NCBI GenBank assembly: GCA_052061695.1
Contig: JBPZEY010000003.1
DNA: 64,000 nt
DNA from: Alkalicoccus luteus
GTDB lineage: Bacteria; Bacillota; Bacilli; Bacillales; Salisediminibacteriaceae
Direction: 5' to 3' (one strand)
Shown: positions 35,632 through 45,078 of the stretch, piece by piece
How the letters are laid out: the number at the start of each line of letters is the position of its first letter
Numbering within the stretch: position 1 is the first letter of the stretch
Program-made: the position numbers and the translations under genes
The notes under the pieces: generated by a model
The model's input: the letters and a program-made list of their open reading frames with translations, nothing else
Told to the model about the DNA's origin: nothing
Databases searched by the model: none

Positions 35632-36703
35632 GTCCGCCTCCTTTCCACCTGTAGAGCTGATAATAATGTTTCAACACTTCTTCCGGGGGCACTGCGACAG
35701 GATCACTTGTACCTTTATGTGAATCTGTTGCAACAGATACCGCTTTTTCTGCCCAGATTGCAGATCCGGCTTCCAGAGGCAGTCTGTAGAGCAACCCTCC
35801 TCCCAGGTCGGCTTCCGGCTGCAAAGCCTCTGAGCCTAGCACCGGGGTTAAGGAAGCTTGAGCTTCCAGTGCTGCAATCCCAAGCCCCTCAAAAACAGAT
35901 GGCATTAAAAAAACATCCATCAAGTGATAGTAGATGGATGGATCCTCGACAGCACCAGTAAATGTGACTAATTCAGCAACTGACAGTTCCTCTGCTTTCC
36001 GCCTCAGCGTTTTAAGCTGATCTCCGTCTCCAACAACCAGTAAAACAGCCTTTATCCCCTGCTTCTGCAGCTCGCTTACCATATCGAACATAAATGCATG
36101 ATTCTTCACCTTTGTCAGTCTGCCTACGCTGCCTAATACCAGTTTATCCGTCCACCCGTATTTTAGTTTTAATCTCAGCACCTCCGCTTCGGGAGGTCGT
36201 TTAAATTGCTTAGGATCAAACAGATTAGGCATGACTTCAAACGATTTCCCAGCAAATAAATAATTTCCTGCTGCCGAGCTGCAGGCCCGACAGTCAGTCG
36301 CGCTCAACGCTATGCTTGCTCTCATAAGCTTTTCATAAATGAACCTTCCTTTTTTGTCTGAAGGGTCCGCAGTCGTGTGAGCGTGGGCAATTCGGATTGG
36401 CACCCCCGCCGCTTTTGCTGCTGCAAGGGGAATTCCGCTCTGAAAAAGAGTGTGTGCGTGAACGGCCGCCGGCTTCACAGTTCGAAAAAGCTGAAAGTGG
36501 TCAGATAACGATCCCGGATTGGGAATCGTCCTTATTTCTCCACCCAGATTCTTTATTTCCTGATCAAACGTACCGGTTCCGGTGCCGTAAGTTAAAAAAA
36601 TGCTCTTCCAGGGCGGCTTCATCCTAAGCAGCGTCATCAGCATTTTTTCCGTTCCTCCGATATTCATTGCACCAGTTACGTGAATAACTGTACTGCTTTT
36701 CAT
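35600..36703 (-). CDS. GT4-family glycosyltransferase (EpsF-like)
   Basis: This is a 367-residue GT-B enzyme with MNIGGTEKMLMTLL, IRIAHAHTTAD, GSVGRLTKVKNHAF and PSVFEGLGIAALEAQASLTP. It resembles EpsF-type enzymes and the paralog at 41953. The ATG directly abuts the stop of the oxidoreductase (AGATAAATG), with AGAGGTGAG as ribosome site. Confidence 0.87.
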   Translation of the reverse strand: MKSSTVIHVTGAMNIGGTEKMLMTLLRMKPPWKSIFLTYGTGTGTFDQEIKNLGGEIRTIPNPGSLSDHFQLFRTVKPAAVHAHTLFQSGIPLAAAKAAGVPIRIAHAHTTADPSDKKGRFIYEKLMRASIALSATDCRACSSAAGNYLFAGKSFEVMPNLFDPKQFKRPPEAEVLRLKLKYGWTDKLVLGSVGRLTKVKNHAFMFDMVSELQKQGIKAVLLVVGDGDQLKTLRRKAEELSVAELVTFTGAVEDPSIYYHLMDVFLMPSVFEGLGIAALEAQASLTPVLGSEALQPEADLGGGLLYRLPLEAGSAIWAEKAVSVATDSHKGTSDPVAVPPEEVLKHYYQLYRWKGGGHEQKTADYII

Positions 36704-37837
36704 TTATCTCACCTCTGAAGCACTCTGGAGCGATTTCCAAATGGATAATGCCCGTGATCGCGGAAGCTCCAGGTCTGATATGTGAAGTATTTTTCCGGCA
36801 GCCACTGGTCGTTTCACTACAGCGTCCTTTATTAAACCAATCGGTATATGATCCGGCTGAAGTGCTGTTTTTACCGCTTCCCCTCGCACCTCAAAACTTC
36901 CGCATCCCTCCGAAATGAACTCACCTGGTTCAAGTGTCCGCTTTGCAATAGCTGCCGCACTAATCTGTGGAGCAATATTGTTTGTAAGCAGCTGCGGCTC
37001 TCCGTTTACTACTCGTCGCAACGTCTTGACGATCTCGAGATGACATAAATGGAAAGGGGTTGTCAAGGTGTAATAAGGACCTGGTCCAAGCTTAAAATAA
37101 TCCAGGGCCGCTTGCTGTGCACCTGTGTGGGAAGCTGTGATGAAGACTCCTGGAGGTCCAGCCTGACAAATAACATAATCGCTGACGGGCCGCCCATTAC
37201 CTGCTTCAGCCAACCTTCTTCCTCCTTCTTCGACATTATCCACTGTTTCGCCAGTGAGGCCCTGCTGCAAAATGTCTGCCTCCAGTCCATTAGCGGTCAA
37301 TACTTGTTCAATTTGCACTTTTGTTCCATCTGTAAAGGAGGTGACCTTGGATAACCTCAATCCCTTTTTTTCTGCCCAGTACATCATATCCTGCCTGGAT
37401 GGATGATGATTTAGAAAACCTTTTATATTCCCATAAACAACTGGAGTGAATCCCATAGAAAGGACATTTTCTCTCAATGCAGCCAGACTTCCCGGCTGAT
37501 CACCTTCCGCCTCGGTAATGTAGCCGGTTTTTATGAAATAAGATCCGGTTGTTACTTGAAGCTCGGCATTCATTGTCACAACCGGAAGTCCCATGCGGTG
37601 TGCCTCTTCGATCACTTCCGTTCCGTGATGTACGTCCCCGCTGCATTCGACAATGATTTCAGCTGAAGCTGCAAACTTCCCTATGTCGTTCGTAAGCAGC
37701 GTTGTTTCTATTTGCAGGACATCTTCAGGTCTTCTCCGGGTTAATATACCGGAAACGGTGAATTCTTCATCCTGCTGAAGTCTTTTATAAAGCCCTGTGG
37801 CAATAAAACCAGTTCCGGATATACCGATTTTTGTCAT
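36704..37837 (-). CDS. NAD(P)-dependent oxidoreductase with C-terminal SAF domain
   Basis: This 377-residue cytoplasmic protein has an N-terminal Rossmann fold (ISGTGFIATGLYKRL, and IVECSGDVHHGTEVI), as in homoserine dehydrogenase-like proteins. Its C-terminal SAF/antifreeze-like domain (about 290-365, KRTLEPGEFISEG through AAGKILHISDLEL) resembles that of sialic-acid and AFP-type enzymes. This combination matches the predicted homoserine-dehydrogenase-like SAF family (COG4091 type), whose reaction is not established. It is coupled to the SinR-like gene by an ATGA overlap. It may make an unusual sugar, acid or branched substituent of the polymer (inference). Confidence 0.78.
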   Translation of the reverse strand: MTKIGISGTGFIATGLYKRLQQDEEFTVSGILTRRRPEDVLQIETTLLTNDIGKFAASAEIIVECSGDVHHGTEVIEEAHRMGLPVVTMNAELQVTTGSYFIKTGYITEAEGDQPGSLAALRENVLSMGFTPVVYGNIKGFLNHHPSRQDMMYWAEKKGLRLSKVTSFTDGTKVQIEQVLTANGLEADILQQGLTGETVDNVEEGGRRLAEAGNGRPVSDYVICQAGPPGVFITASHTGAQQAALDYFKLGPGPYYTLTTPFHLCHLEIVKTLRRVVNGEPQLLTNNIAPQISAAAIAKRTLEPGEFISEGCGSFEVRGEAVKTALQPDHIPIGLIKDAVVKRPVAAGKILHISDLELPRSRALSIWKSLQSASEVR

Positions 37838-38184
37838 CCTGTCATCCCCCCTTCAAGACCGTCCTTTTTTTTTTGCCAGATTATAAATTCAAGTACTTTC
37901 TCATATTCTTTCAAATCTTCTTCACTAACATTTAACTCTCTTATCCGCTCCAGCAGGTTTTCCTGTCCATCTGTTCTTCCGCTTTCCGGCTGAATACCAA
38001 GAAGGGCGATTAAATCTGTTTCCAGAACTTCAGCAAGCTTCTCCAGAACTTTGATTGATGGATTCTCATTGATGCCTCTTTCGATATTACTTAGATTTGA
38101 TTTCGATATATTCGCCTGCTCTGCTAACTCCGTCAATGTCATCCCCTTCGCTTTCCGGAGTCTTGTTATGTTTTGTCCAATCAT
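37834..38184 (-). CDS. sinR: SinR-like transcriptional repressor (XRE family)
   Basis: This 116-residue DNA-binding protein starts MIGQNITRLRKAKGMTLTEL at an ATG seven bases after AAAGAGGG. The HTH occupies about 17-37 (LTELAEQANISKSNLSNIERG), followed by NENPSIKVLEKLAEVL as in SinR/SlrR. The C-terminal NVSEEDLKEYEKVLEFIIWQKKKD resembles the SinR dimerisation helices that bind SinI. In B. subtilis SinR represses eps by binding GTTCTYT sites; such sites occur at this operon's promoter (48505-48637). It lies inside the operon, so it may be autoregulated. No SinI was seen. Confidence 0.85.
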   Translation of the reverse strand: MIGQNITRLRKAKGMTLTELAEQANISKSNLSNIERGINENPSIKVLEKLAEVLETDLIALLGIQPESGRTDGQENLLERIRELNVSEEDLKEYEKVLEFIIWQKKKDGLEGGMTG

Positions 38185-38209
38185 GTTCATACCCTCTTTA
38201 TGGTTGGAT

Positions 38210-39367
38210 TTAGAAAACAACCGCCTCCTGCGGATTGGACTGATGGAAATATTCCTCCATGATTCCGATCACTTCCTGCTGGATGGAAGCACTCATTGCC
38301 GTACCTGACGGAAGACAAATGCCTCTATTAAACAGCATTTCAGCGGTATTTCTTTCGTGTAAAAAGGAATCAGCATGTTTAAATAGCGGCTGCAAATGCA
38401 ACGGCTTCCAGACACGTCTTGCTTCAATCCGTTCAGTCCGCAGTTTATGGATAAAGGGCACAGATGCAACGCCTTTCGGCAGCAGAGCTGCTGTCAGCCA
38501 TCGAGTTGCTCTTCCATATGATGCTTCCGGCATGTAGGAAAACGGCAGGGCTGACTCTGCATAGCGCTGATAAATGGTTCGCTTCTCATTCACCCTCCTG
38601 TTCAGCACCCTCAGCTGTCCCCTTCCAATGCCTGCACTGATGTTGCTCATCCGGTAATTATAGCCGCAGCGGGTATGCTCATAGTGCTCGGCAGCTTCTT
38701 TAGCCTGCGTCGCTAAGTGTGCCGCCTGATCTGCAAAATTCACGTTATCAGTAACAAGCATTCCTCCACCTGAAGTTGTAATGATCTTATTCCCGTTAAA
38801 TGAAAAAATTCCGATGTCCCCGAGAGTACCTGAGAATGACGATTGATAAACAGCACCAAGCGATTCTGCTGCGTCTTCGATTACATAGACACCGTACTTT
38901 TTGCAAAGCTGACTAATAGGCTTCATATCAGCGCTCTGACCATACAGATTCACGACAATGCAAGCTTTCGGCAGTTTGCCTCTTGATGCATCAAATTTCA
39001 GTGCTCTCTCCAGAACCTCCGTAGACATGTTCCACGTTTCCGGATCGGAGTCGATAAATACCGGCTCTGCCTGCTGATACAAAACCGGGTTCGCACTAGC
39101 AACGAATGTCAGTGTTGAACAATATACTCTGTCTCCTTTTCCCACCCCGAGCACGTCCAGTGCCAAGTGAATAGCTGCTGTGCCGGAAGATAGCGCTACC
39201 GCCCGGTTCACTCCGCAATATGCAGCCATTTCTTCTTCAAATAATTTAATATGAGGACCAACAGGTGCGATCCAATTATCCCGAAATGCTTCCCCTACAT
39301 AGTCTGCTTCTGTACCTCCGAGATGCGGCGGCGACAAGTAGATTGGTTCAGCCCGTATGTTCTTCAA
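38210..39367 (-). CDS. epsN: DegT/DnrJ/EryC1 aminotransferase (EpsN-like)
   Basis: This 385-residue PLP enzyme aminates the 4-keto sugar made by EpsC. It begins at TTG (KNIRAEPIYLSPPHLGGTE) after AAGGGGGG. VIEDAAESLGAVY holds the PLP-contact Asp, and IGIFSFNGNKIITTSGGGM carries the catalytic Lys. It is almost the same length as EpsN (388). It overlaps epsM by 20 bp. Confidence 0.9.
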   Translation of the reverse strand: MKNIRAEPIYLSPPHLGGTEADYVGEAFRDNWIAPVGPHIKLFEEEMAAYCGVNRAVALSSGTAAIHLALDVLGVGKGDRVYCSTLTFVASANPVLYQQAEPVFIDSDPETWNMSTEVLERALKFDASRGKLPKACIVVNLYGQSADMKPISQLCKKYGVYVIEDAAESLGAVYQSSFSGTLGDIGIFSFNGNKIITTSGGGMLVTDNVNFADQAAHLATQAKEAAEHYEHTRCGYNYRMSNISAGIGRGQLRVLNRRVNEKRTIYQRYAESALPFSYMPEASYGRATRWLTAALLPKGVASVPFIHKLRTERIEARRVWKPLHLQPLFKHADSFLHERNTAEMLFNRGICLPSGTAMSASIQQEVIGIMEEYFHQSNPQEAVVF

Positions 39368-40007
39368 CTTCTTTCCCCCCCTTCCGAATCCGCTGCGCTG
39401 GCGAGCCTACGGCCGTGACGTAGCCTGGAATGGAATGCACAACCGTCGAGCCAGCCCCTACTATAGACCACTGTCCTACAGTCTTCCCGGGAATAACACT
39501 GGCATTTGCTCCAATGTGTGCTCCTTCCAGAACAGTTACGGCTCCGGTAAGAACCGCCTGCGGAGAAACATGCACATAGCTTCCTACAACCGCATCATGT
39601 TCAATGATGCTGGATGTATTGATGATGACGTGCTCCCCGATTTTGGCAGACGCCTGAATGACAGCATTTGCAAAAATGACGGTTCCGAAACCAATGACAG
39701 CACTTGGGCTTACAACTGCTGATGGATCAATAATGACAGCATACTTTGTTTGTGGAACCGGCAGCTTTTCCCTCAATCTTCTTCTCGTTTCGTTCGAACC
39801 GACAGCAATAATCCACCGTGCTTCCGGAAACAGCTGCAGCAGCGATGCCGCCGTCATTAGCGGCATATGAATACGTCCTTTGTGCATGATAACCTCATCA
39901 AATTTGTCATCTGCCACAGCTTTTATAACGTAATTCCCTTCTCGTGCAACGGTTTCTTCCACTACTTTGCTGTGCCCTCCTGCTCCTACCACAATCAGTT
40001 CCTTCAC
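39348..40007 (-). CDS. epsM: Sugar O/N-acetyltransferase (EpsM/PglD-like)
   Basis: This 219-residue hexapeptide-repeat enzyme likely N-acetylates the UDP-4-amino-sugar to give diacetylbacillosamine. An N-terminal Rossmann-like domain (IVVGAGGHSKVVEE) precedes a beta helix with IIDPSAVVSPSAVIG, the catalytic His in SSIIEHDAVVGSYVHVSPQAVL, and SIPGYVTAVGSPAQ. GTG at 40007 sits eight bases after AGGAGG and 1 bp after the EpsG stop; GTG at 40016 overlaps the ribosome site. Confidence 0.88.
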   Translation of the reverse strand: MKELIVVGAGGHSKVVEETVAREGNYVIKAVADDKFDEVIMHKGRIHMPLMTAASLLQLFPEARWIIAVGSNETRRRLREKLPVPQTKYAVIIDPSAVVSPSAVIGFGTVIFANAVIQASAKIGEHVIINTSSIIEHDAVVGSYVHVSPQAVLTGAVTVLEGAHIGANASVIPGKTVGQWSIVGAGSTVVHSIPGYVTAVGSPAQRIRKGGKEVEEHTG

Positions 40008-40008
40008 A

Positions 40009-41100
40009 TCATTCACCTCCTCTGAACAGTGGAATGTACTGGCTGTTATACTGAATGTTTAACGTTACTGAGTATTCGAACACAAAATATATGAGATAAC
40101 AGCCGACGATTGCAAAGTAGATAAACGGCTGATCTTTTTTGGCAAACACTTTCACGATCCAGGAAACGAGTATCAGGGAAAACAAATCGAAGTAGATCGC
40201 CATTCTTGCAAAGATCCAAAGCTGGGTTGAAAGTAGCATAAACAGGACACCCATTAACGATAAATTCACAACCACATCTGCCTGAGGAAAGATTTTCTCC
40301 AGCTTGTGCCGCCCCATATACGCTACAATTAGCGGTGCTGCAGCCACGGCTACGCGAATAATGTTGGCTCCTCCTTCATCAAATTCTGAATAACCGCCAT
40401 ACCTCGTATCTTCAAGCGCTCCAAAAATTACAGAGGAGAACTGTTCATATCCGAAGGCGATAATGACACCTGTAAAAAGCAACAAAATTGTCTGCTTTGT
40501 CCATGCTTTCCTTCGTACGATAAAGTAGACCGGAAGCATGATCAGTGCGCTTTGATGGAAGGTGGATGCCAGCAACACTAAAGCAGCATATGGAATAAAC
40601 TTACCGTTGAATAAAAAGGAGGCACCTGCAAATACAATTGCAGCAGCTAAATACTGCCTCATTCCGTTCATGGAGACAAGAAACATACCAGAAGTAATAA
40701 AGACGTAAAGACTCAGCTCGAACAATCTCGAATAATGATACGTTACCGCTGTGATAATCGTCAGCGTAATGAGTGCGCAAGTGAAAATAAGTATTTGTCC
40801 GTCGTAGGAAATCGATTGAAGCAGCCACTGAAGCACGCCAAAGCCGGGTTCGTCTCCCTCCAAAGCTGCCTGCAGCGTCCAAATGGTGTTATCATAATCT
40901 TCTCTGTATACAAAAGTATCCCCAATACCGCTCCGCAGCCCGGATACTGTTACCATCATGGCAAGCGCCAGCAGAGCCAGCACCGCATTTGGTTTCACTT
41001 TTGGGGGAAACGGAAGTGTATCTGTTACGGATTTGGAAAAGTATCTGGCCGTCACCGCAAATCCGAAAACTGCCCCCAGGTTCAGCCAGAGCATTTCCAT
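40009..41100 (-). CDS. epsG: Polysaccharide polymerase, EpsG-like (Wzy role)
   Basis: This 363-residue integral membrane protein with about ten to twelve helices is expected to polymerise repeat units outside the membrane. EpsG-family sequences SGLRSGIGDTFVYREDY and SMNGMRQYLAAAIVF are visible. The ATG at 41100 has AGGAGG at six bases and gives the EpsG length (367); the frame to 41184 runs back into the preceding gene. It works with the EpsA/Wzz-type regulator. Confidence 0.88.
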   Translation of the reverse strand: MEMLWLNLGAVFGFAVTARYFSKSVTDTLPFPPKVKPNAVLALLALAMMVTVSGLRSGIGDTFVYREDYDNTIWTLQAALEGDEPGFGVLQWLLQSISYDGQILIFTCALITLTIITAVTYHYSRLFELSLYVFITSGMFLVSMNGMRQYLAAAIVFAGASFLFNGKFIPYAALVLLASTFHQSALIMLPVYFIVRRKAWTKQTILLLFTGVIIAFGYEQFSSVIFGALEDTRYGGYSEFDEGGANIIRVAVAAAPLIVAYMGRHKLEKIFPQADVVVNLSLMGVLFMLLSTQLWIFARMAIYFDLFSLILVSWIVKVFAKKDQPFIYFAIVGCYLIYFVFEYSVTLNIQYNSQYIPLFRGGE

Positions 41101-41114
41101 GATTATCCTCCTAT

Positions 41115-41984
41115 CTACTTGTTTCTCCACCAGATATAGCCTGCGAGCATCGCTCCAGGCGGAACTGCTGCTGCAGTAAGCCATTTTTTCGGCGCTTCAT
41201 TAAGAAAACGGTGGTTCCGAATGAGCCAGGAACTGGAGACATAATGAATGGCGTTTCGATATTGGAATCCAATACCTGCTTGCGGCAGCTTCATCATTTC
41301 TTTTCGGTAAAAGGAAAAACCGGCCGGGTTCCGCTTATACTGCCTGATCATGTTTTTACTTGACCCATCATCCCGGTAGTCCACTTGGCAGATTTCCTCA
41401 CTGCACAAGTAAAGCGGTCCTTTCGCATCTATGTTCAAATACTTATAATCAAGACCTACATACCGCTCTTTTTCAAATATCGGATACGGCCACTTTCTGG
41501 TCCATTTACTTTTATAAACAAGTTTTTTATCTCCTTTTACTCGGTGCCGGCGGTATAGATCGTACAGAGTAGATGTCTGCTCATCCGGAAAGGCTGTTCC
41601 AATTCGATTTCTGTTCATGTTGCAGTTATGAAAAGCGATACCTGTACAGTAATCCGGACATTCAGCTGCAGCCCTGTAAATATGTGCTACGGCTTCTGGA
41701 AGAAATAAATCATCCGAATCAAGACAAGTGTTCCATCGGGTGCTGATCATGCTGTAAGCAGTATTGTGAGCGCCGTGCATGCCCTGATTGTTCTGATACT
41801 GATAGATAATAGGTATGTCCCCCTGCCTCTTCCATTGATTCACCAGTGCAGCGGTGCTGTCTGTTGAACCATCATCAATAATCATCCACATAAAACGTTT
41901 ATCCGTCTGTCGAAGCAGGCTTTCATATACGCGTGGGAGGGTATGAGCCCTGTCAAACGTTGGTGTAAAGATAGTCAGATCCAT
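41115..41984 (-). CDS. GT2-family glycosyltransferase
   Basis: This is a 289-residue GT-A enzyme with IFTPTFDRAHTLPRVYESL, IDDGSTDST and LDSDDLFLP, followed by a hydrophobic C-terminal segment (WLTAAAVPPGAMLAGYIWW) that may anchor it in the membrane. It lies in the position of EpsE-type genes but without marked similarity to the EpsE flagellar-clutch protein. It overlaps the upstream gene by 32 bp. Confidence 0.86.
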   Translation of the reverse strand: MDLTIFTPTFDRAHTLPRVYESLLRQTDKRFMWMIIDDGSTDSTAALVNQWKRQGDIPIIYQYQNNQGMHGAHNTAYSMISTRWNTCLDSDDLFLPEAVAHIYRAAAECPDYCTGIAFHNCNMNRNRIGTAFPDEQTSTLYDLYRRHRVKGDKKLVYKSKWTRKWPYPIFEKERYVGLDYKYLNIDAKGPLYLCSEEICQVDYRDDGSSKNMIRQYKRNPAGFSFYRKEMMKLPQAGIGFQYRNAIHYVSSSWLIRNHRFLNEAPKKWLTAAAVPPGAMLAGYIWWRNK

Positions 41985-43098
41985 ATCGCTCTACCTCCCG
42001 ACTGCGGCTTTCATAGAACGACTGCAAATCTTCTGCTGCCTGCTTACTGTCGAACAGCCCTGCCCTTTTTTCGATCAGTCTTGTCCTTCGCTCATTTCGT
42101 CTCACGATAAATCCTGCCATCATTTTTTCCCAGCGCTCCGGTTCAGATAATGGCAGGAACCTGCAAAGCCCTGCCTGTATATCAATGTCTGGCGTTATTG
42201 AATCAGCGAGAAGGCACGGAAGTCCTGCTGTCTGAGCTTCAATGACCGATACAGGCAGACCTTCGTGTAATGACGGGAATACAAATACATCCATTGCATG
42301 CAAAAAACCTGCTATATCTTCCTGAATACCTGCAAACAGGACTGCTTTGTTTACTCCTAGTCGTAAAGCAAGTTTTCGGAGTTCATTTTCCTGGGGGCCT
42401 GAGCCAATCAAAACGAGTCTTGCTGATGGTTCAGGTGCGTGTAAAGCCGCAAACCGTTTTAGTAAATAGGAATGATTTTTTTGAGCCTGAAATCTTCCGA
42501 CATGTCCATAAAGCGTATGGGTTTCATCAAGACCAAGCTGAACCCTTACTCGACGCCGGTTCATTTTATTAAATAAGAAGGTTTCTGTCCGAATCGTATT
42601 TGTTAGTACAAGATAATCGTTCTGATCCGGAAACAGCCATCGACCCGCTTCCTTTGAGCAGGCAATAAAGTGCGTTGCGCTGGATTTTAATTTTTTTCCT
42701 GCCGACCATTTATATATCTTTATCAGACTGTTTCCTTCGCTCGACGTATTATGACTGTGTGCGATCCGGATTGGCACCCCTGCTTTCTCGGCTCGTTCAA
42801 GTACGATGCCGCTGAGCTTATCCATATGGGAATGGATAATCATCGTATCCGGATGCTCACGAAAAAATGTATCCAGTCCTTTTACGTACTTTTTAGGTCC
42901 ATTGCGAATCGAGGGAATTCGGTATATTCGTCCTCCTAAGCGACGAATTTCGTCATCGTACACGCCTTCGAAGCTTGTGAGAAAATCAAACTGTATTCGC
43001 TTTCTGTCCATGCTTCGATATAAATTCATTAAAAGTGTTTCCGCTCCTCCTCGATTCATATTGACGACCGCGTGCAGAACTCTCAGCGGCTCTCTCAT
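41953..43098 (-). CDS. epsF: GT4-family glycosyltransferase (EpsF-like)
   Basis: This 381-residue GT-B enzyme begins MREPLRVLHAVVNMNRGGAE with GAGGAGG upstream and overlaps the preceding stop by 4 bp. The features VPIRIAHSHNTSSEG, GRFQAQKNHSYLLK and PSLHEGLPVSVIEAQTAGLP match EpsF. It comes after the EpsD-like gene, as in B. subtilis. Confidence 0.88.
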   Translation of the reverse strand: MREPLRVLHAVVNMNRGGAETLLMNLYRSMDRKRIQFDFLTSFEGVYDDEIRRLGGRIYRIPSIRNGPKKYVKGLDTFFREHPDTMIIHSHMDKLSGIVLERAEKAGVPIRIAHSHNTSSEGNSLIKIYKWSAGKKLKSSATHFIACSKEAGRWLFPDQNDYLVLTNTIRTETFLFNKMNRRRVRVQLGLDETHTLYGHVGRFQAQKNHSYLLKRFAALHAPEPSARLVLIGSGPQENELRKLALRLGVNKAVLFAGIQEDIAGFLHAMDVFVFPSLHEGLPVSVIEAQTAGLPCLLADSITPDIDIQAGLCRFLPLSEPERWEKMMAGFIVRRNERRTRLIEKRAGLFDSKQAAEDLQSFYESRSREVERYGSDYLYTNV

Positions 43099-44180
43099 CC
43101 TTTTTCTGCCTCCTCTCCGTACAATCCAGCCAGTTCATTGACTACTGTCCGGCTTGTATACATTCTCTCTAGTTTTTTTCTGGCTTTTTGAGCCAGATCA
43201 TTCGCCAACTCCGGGTTGTCTAACAATGTGTCCAAGGCTGCAGCAAATTCCCTTGGTTTATCCCGGCCGACAAGAAGTCCGCAACCTGCGAGCAGTTCCC
43301 GGTGACCGCGATTGGACACAGCAACTACTGGGGTTTCAGCCGACATAGCCTCCATCACATTCACTGGAAGTCCTTCCCTCAGACTAGAGGCAACAGCAAT
43401 GGTAGCCTGCCGGTAAAGACTACGTACGTCTTCTCTGTTTCCCAGAAAGTGAATACGGTCAGCAGTACCGTGGGCAATTGCAGCCTGTTTTACCGGTTCC
43501 GGATCGCCGCTTCCCGCAAGCAAAAGATGAACAGGATGTTTCATGTATGCAAGCATTTCAGCTAACAATCGCTGATTTTTATTTTTATTTAATTCCGCCG
43601 CATAAAATAAAAGAACGGCATCTTCTGAAATACCGAGCTCTTGTCGAATATTTGTTTTAGGTTCATCGGTATTTTCTACTCCAACACCATGGACATGAAC
43701 GATTCTTCCTGCTGAAAACCGGTGGGTTACAGCACGCTTATAGTCTTCTTCATTGATGGTGATCAAGGTGTCTGTCCAACGTGCACACAGCCTTTCTACT
43801 GGATAGTACATAAGCCAGCTGCTGAGCGGCGATCCGCTGCAAAAGTGAAAGCCGTGGGCCGTGTAATAGAGTTTTGTGTGCGGTACATGTCTCGCAGCAA
43901 GTCTTCCCAATACGCCGCCGACCGGAGTGTGAGCATGAACAATATCATACTGCTCTGCTTCCAGAAGTCTCTTCAGCTGTTTAAAAGCGGCTGCGTTGTT
44001 TCGATCCAGCGGACTCCTCGAAATTGGCAGCCTTATTTGCCGATCGACTTCCTGTATTTGTTCTGAACCTCCTGCAGCAGCATGAACTTCCCACCCAGCC
44101 TGCTTCAGCCAGCGAATAAACGGCAGATGAAACACGTTAAAGTGATAGGAAACGGTCGCGATTAATAGTATTTTTTTCAT
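43095..44180 (-). CDS. epsD: GT4-family glycosyltransferase (EpsD-like)
   Basis: This is a 361-residue GT-B enzyme. The N-terminal segment KILLIATVSYHFNVFHLPF and DIVHAHTPVGGVLGRLA are EpsD-like, and the donor region has FYAAELNKNKNQ and SSLREGLPVNVMEAMSAETP. The ATG overlaps the gtaB stop (ATGA). It is probably the second sugar addition after EpsL (inference from order and homology). Confidence 0.88.
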   Translation of the reverse strand: MKKILLIATVSYHFNVFHLPFIRWLKQAGWEVHAAAGGSEQIQEVDRQIRLPISRSPLDRNNAAAFKQLKRLLEAEQYDIVHAHTPVGGVLGRLAARHVPHTKLYYTAHGFHFCSGSPLSSWLMYYPVERLCARWTDTLITINEEDYKRAVTHRFSAGRIVHVHGVGVENTDEPKTNIRQELGISEDAVLLFYAAELNKNKNQRLLAEMLAYMKHPVHLLLAGSGDPEPVKQAAIAHGTADRIHFLGNREDVRSLYRQATIAVASSLREGLPVNVMEAMSAETPVVAVSNRGHRELLAGCGLLVGRDKPREFAAALDTLLDNPELANDLAQKARKKLERMYTSRTVVNELAGLYGEEAEKG

Positions 44181-45064
44181 GTCGGTTCTTCCTGAAGCGC
44201 CTGCCTGATTTCATGTTGCAGAAAAGGGATCAGCGCCTCTTTTAAACCTGCGTCCCTCATGGCGTATGATATCGTCGTTTGAATGAAGCCGAGCTTTTCA
44301 CCGACGTCATAGCGAGTTCCTTCAAAGTCATACGCATAAACCATTTTTTCAATGGCAATATCCCTAATCGCGTCAGTCAGCTGTATTTCTCCGCCGGCCC
44401 CAAGCTTTGCATGCTCAAGCCGTTTAAAAATATCCGGTGTTAAAATATATCTGCCTAAAACGGCAAGGTCTGAAGGTGCATCAGCAGGATTTGGTTTTTC
44501 AACTAAAGAACATGCTTTGTATAAACGTCCATGAACGCTTGCAGCATCTACAATTCCATAGCGTCCTGTTTCGTTTCTGGGTACTTTCTGAACCCCGAGT
44601 ATGGGTGCCTGATGTGTTTCAAATTCATCCATAAGCTGTTTTAAACACGGTTTATCTGAATGAACGATATCATCCCCGAGCAGTACAGCAAACGGCTCAT
44701 CCCCGATAAATTTGCGTGCGCACCATACCGCATGACCGAGTCCTTTCGGTTCTTTTTGGCGAATGTAGTGAATGTCTACCAGCGTCGAGGACACCCTTAC
44801 TTTTTCAAGCAGCTCGTGCTTTTCTTTTTTCCACAGCGACTCTTCCAGCTCGAAGGCATGGTCAAAATGGTCTTCTATCGCCCGCTTTCCTTTCCCGGTT
44901 ACGATAATGATATCTTCAATTCCACTTGCGACAGCTTCTTCAACAATATACTGAATCGTCGGTTTATCGATGATCGGCAGCATTTCCTTCGGCATTGCTT
45001 TCGTGGCTGGTAAAAATCGTGTGCCGAGACCTGCTGCCGGTATAATGGCTTTTTTCACTTTCAC
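44177..45064 (-). CDS. gtaB: UTP-glucose-1-phosphate uridylyltransferase
   Basis: It makes UDP-glucose from UTP and glucose-1-phosphate and feeds GalE and the glycosyltransferases. The 295-residue GalU/GtaB protein has GLGTRFLPATKAMPKEMLP, VTGKGKRAIEDHFD, LLGDDIV and LVEKP. It starts at GTG eight bases after GGAGG. Its presence inside the operon differs from B. subtilis, where gtaB is separate. Confidence 0.95.
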   Translation of the reverse strand: MKVKKAIIPAAGLGTRFLPATKAMPKEMLPIIDKPTIQYIVEEAVASGIEDIIIVTGKGKRAIEDHFDHAFELEESLWKKEKHELLEKVRVSSTLVDIHYIRQKEPKGLGHAVWCARKFIGDEPFAVLLGDDIVHSDKPCLKQLMDEFETHQAPILGVQKVPRNETGRYGIVDAASVHGRLYKACSLVEKPNPADAPSDLAVLGRYILTPDIFKRLEHAKLGAGGEIQLTDAIRDIAIEKMVYAYDFEGTRYDVGEKLGFIQTTISYAMRDAGLKEALIPFLQHEIRQALQEEPT

Positions 45065-45078
45065 TGTCTATTCCTCCT

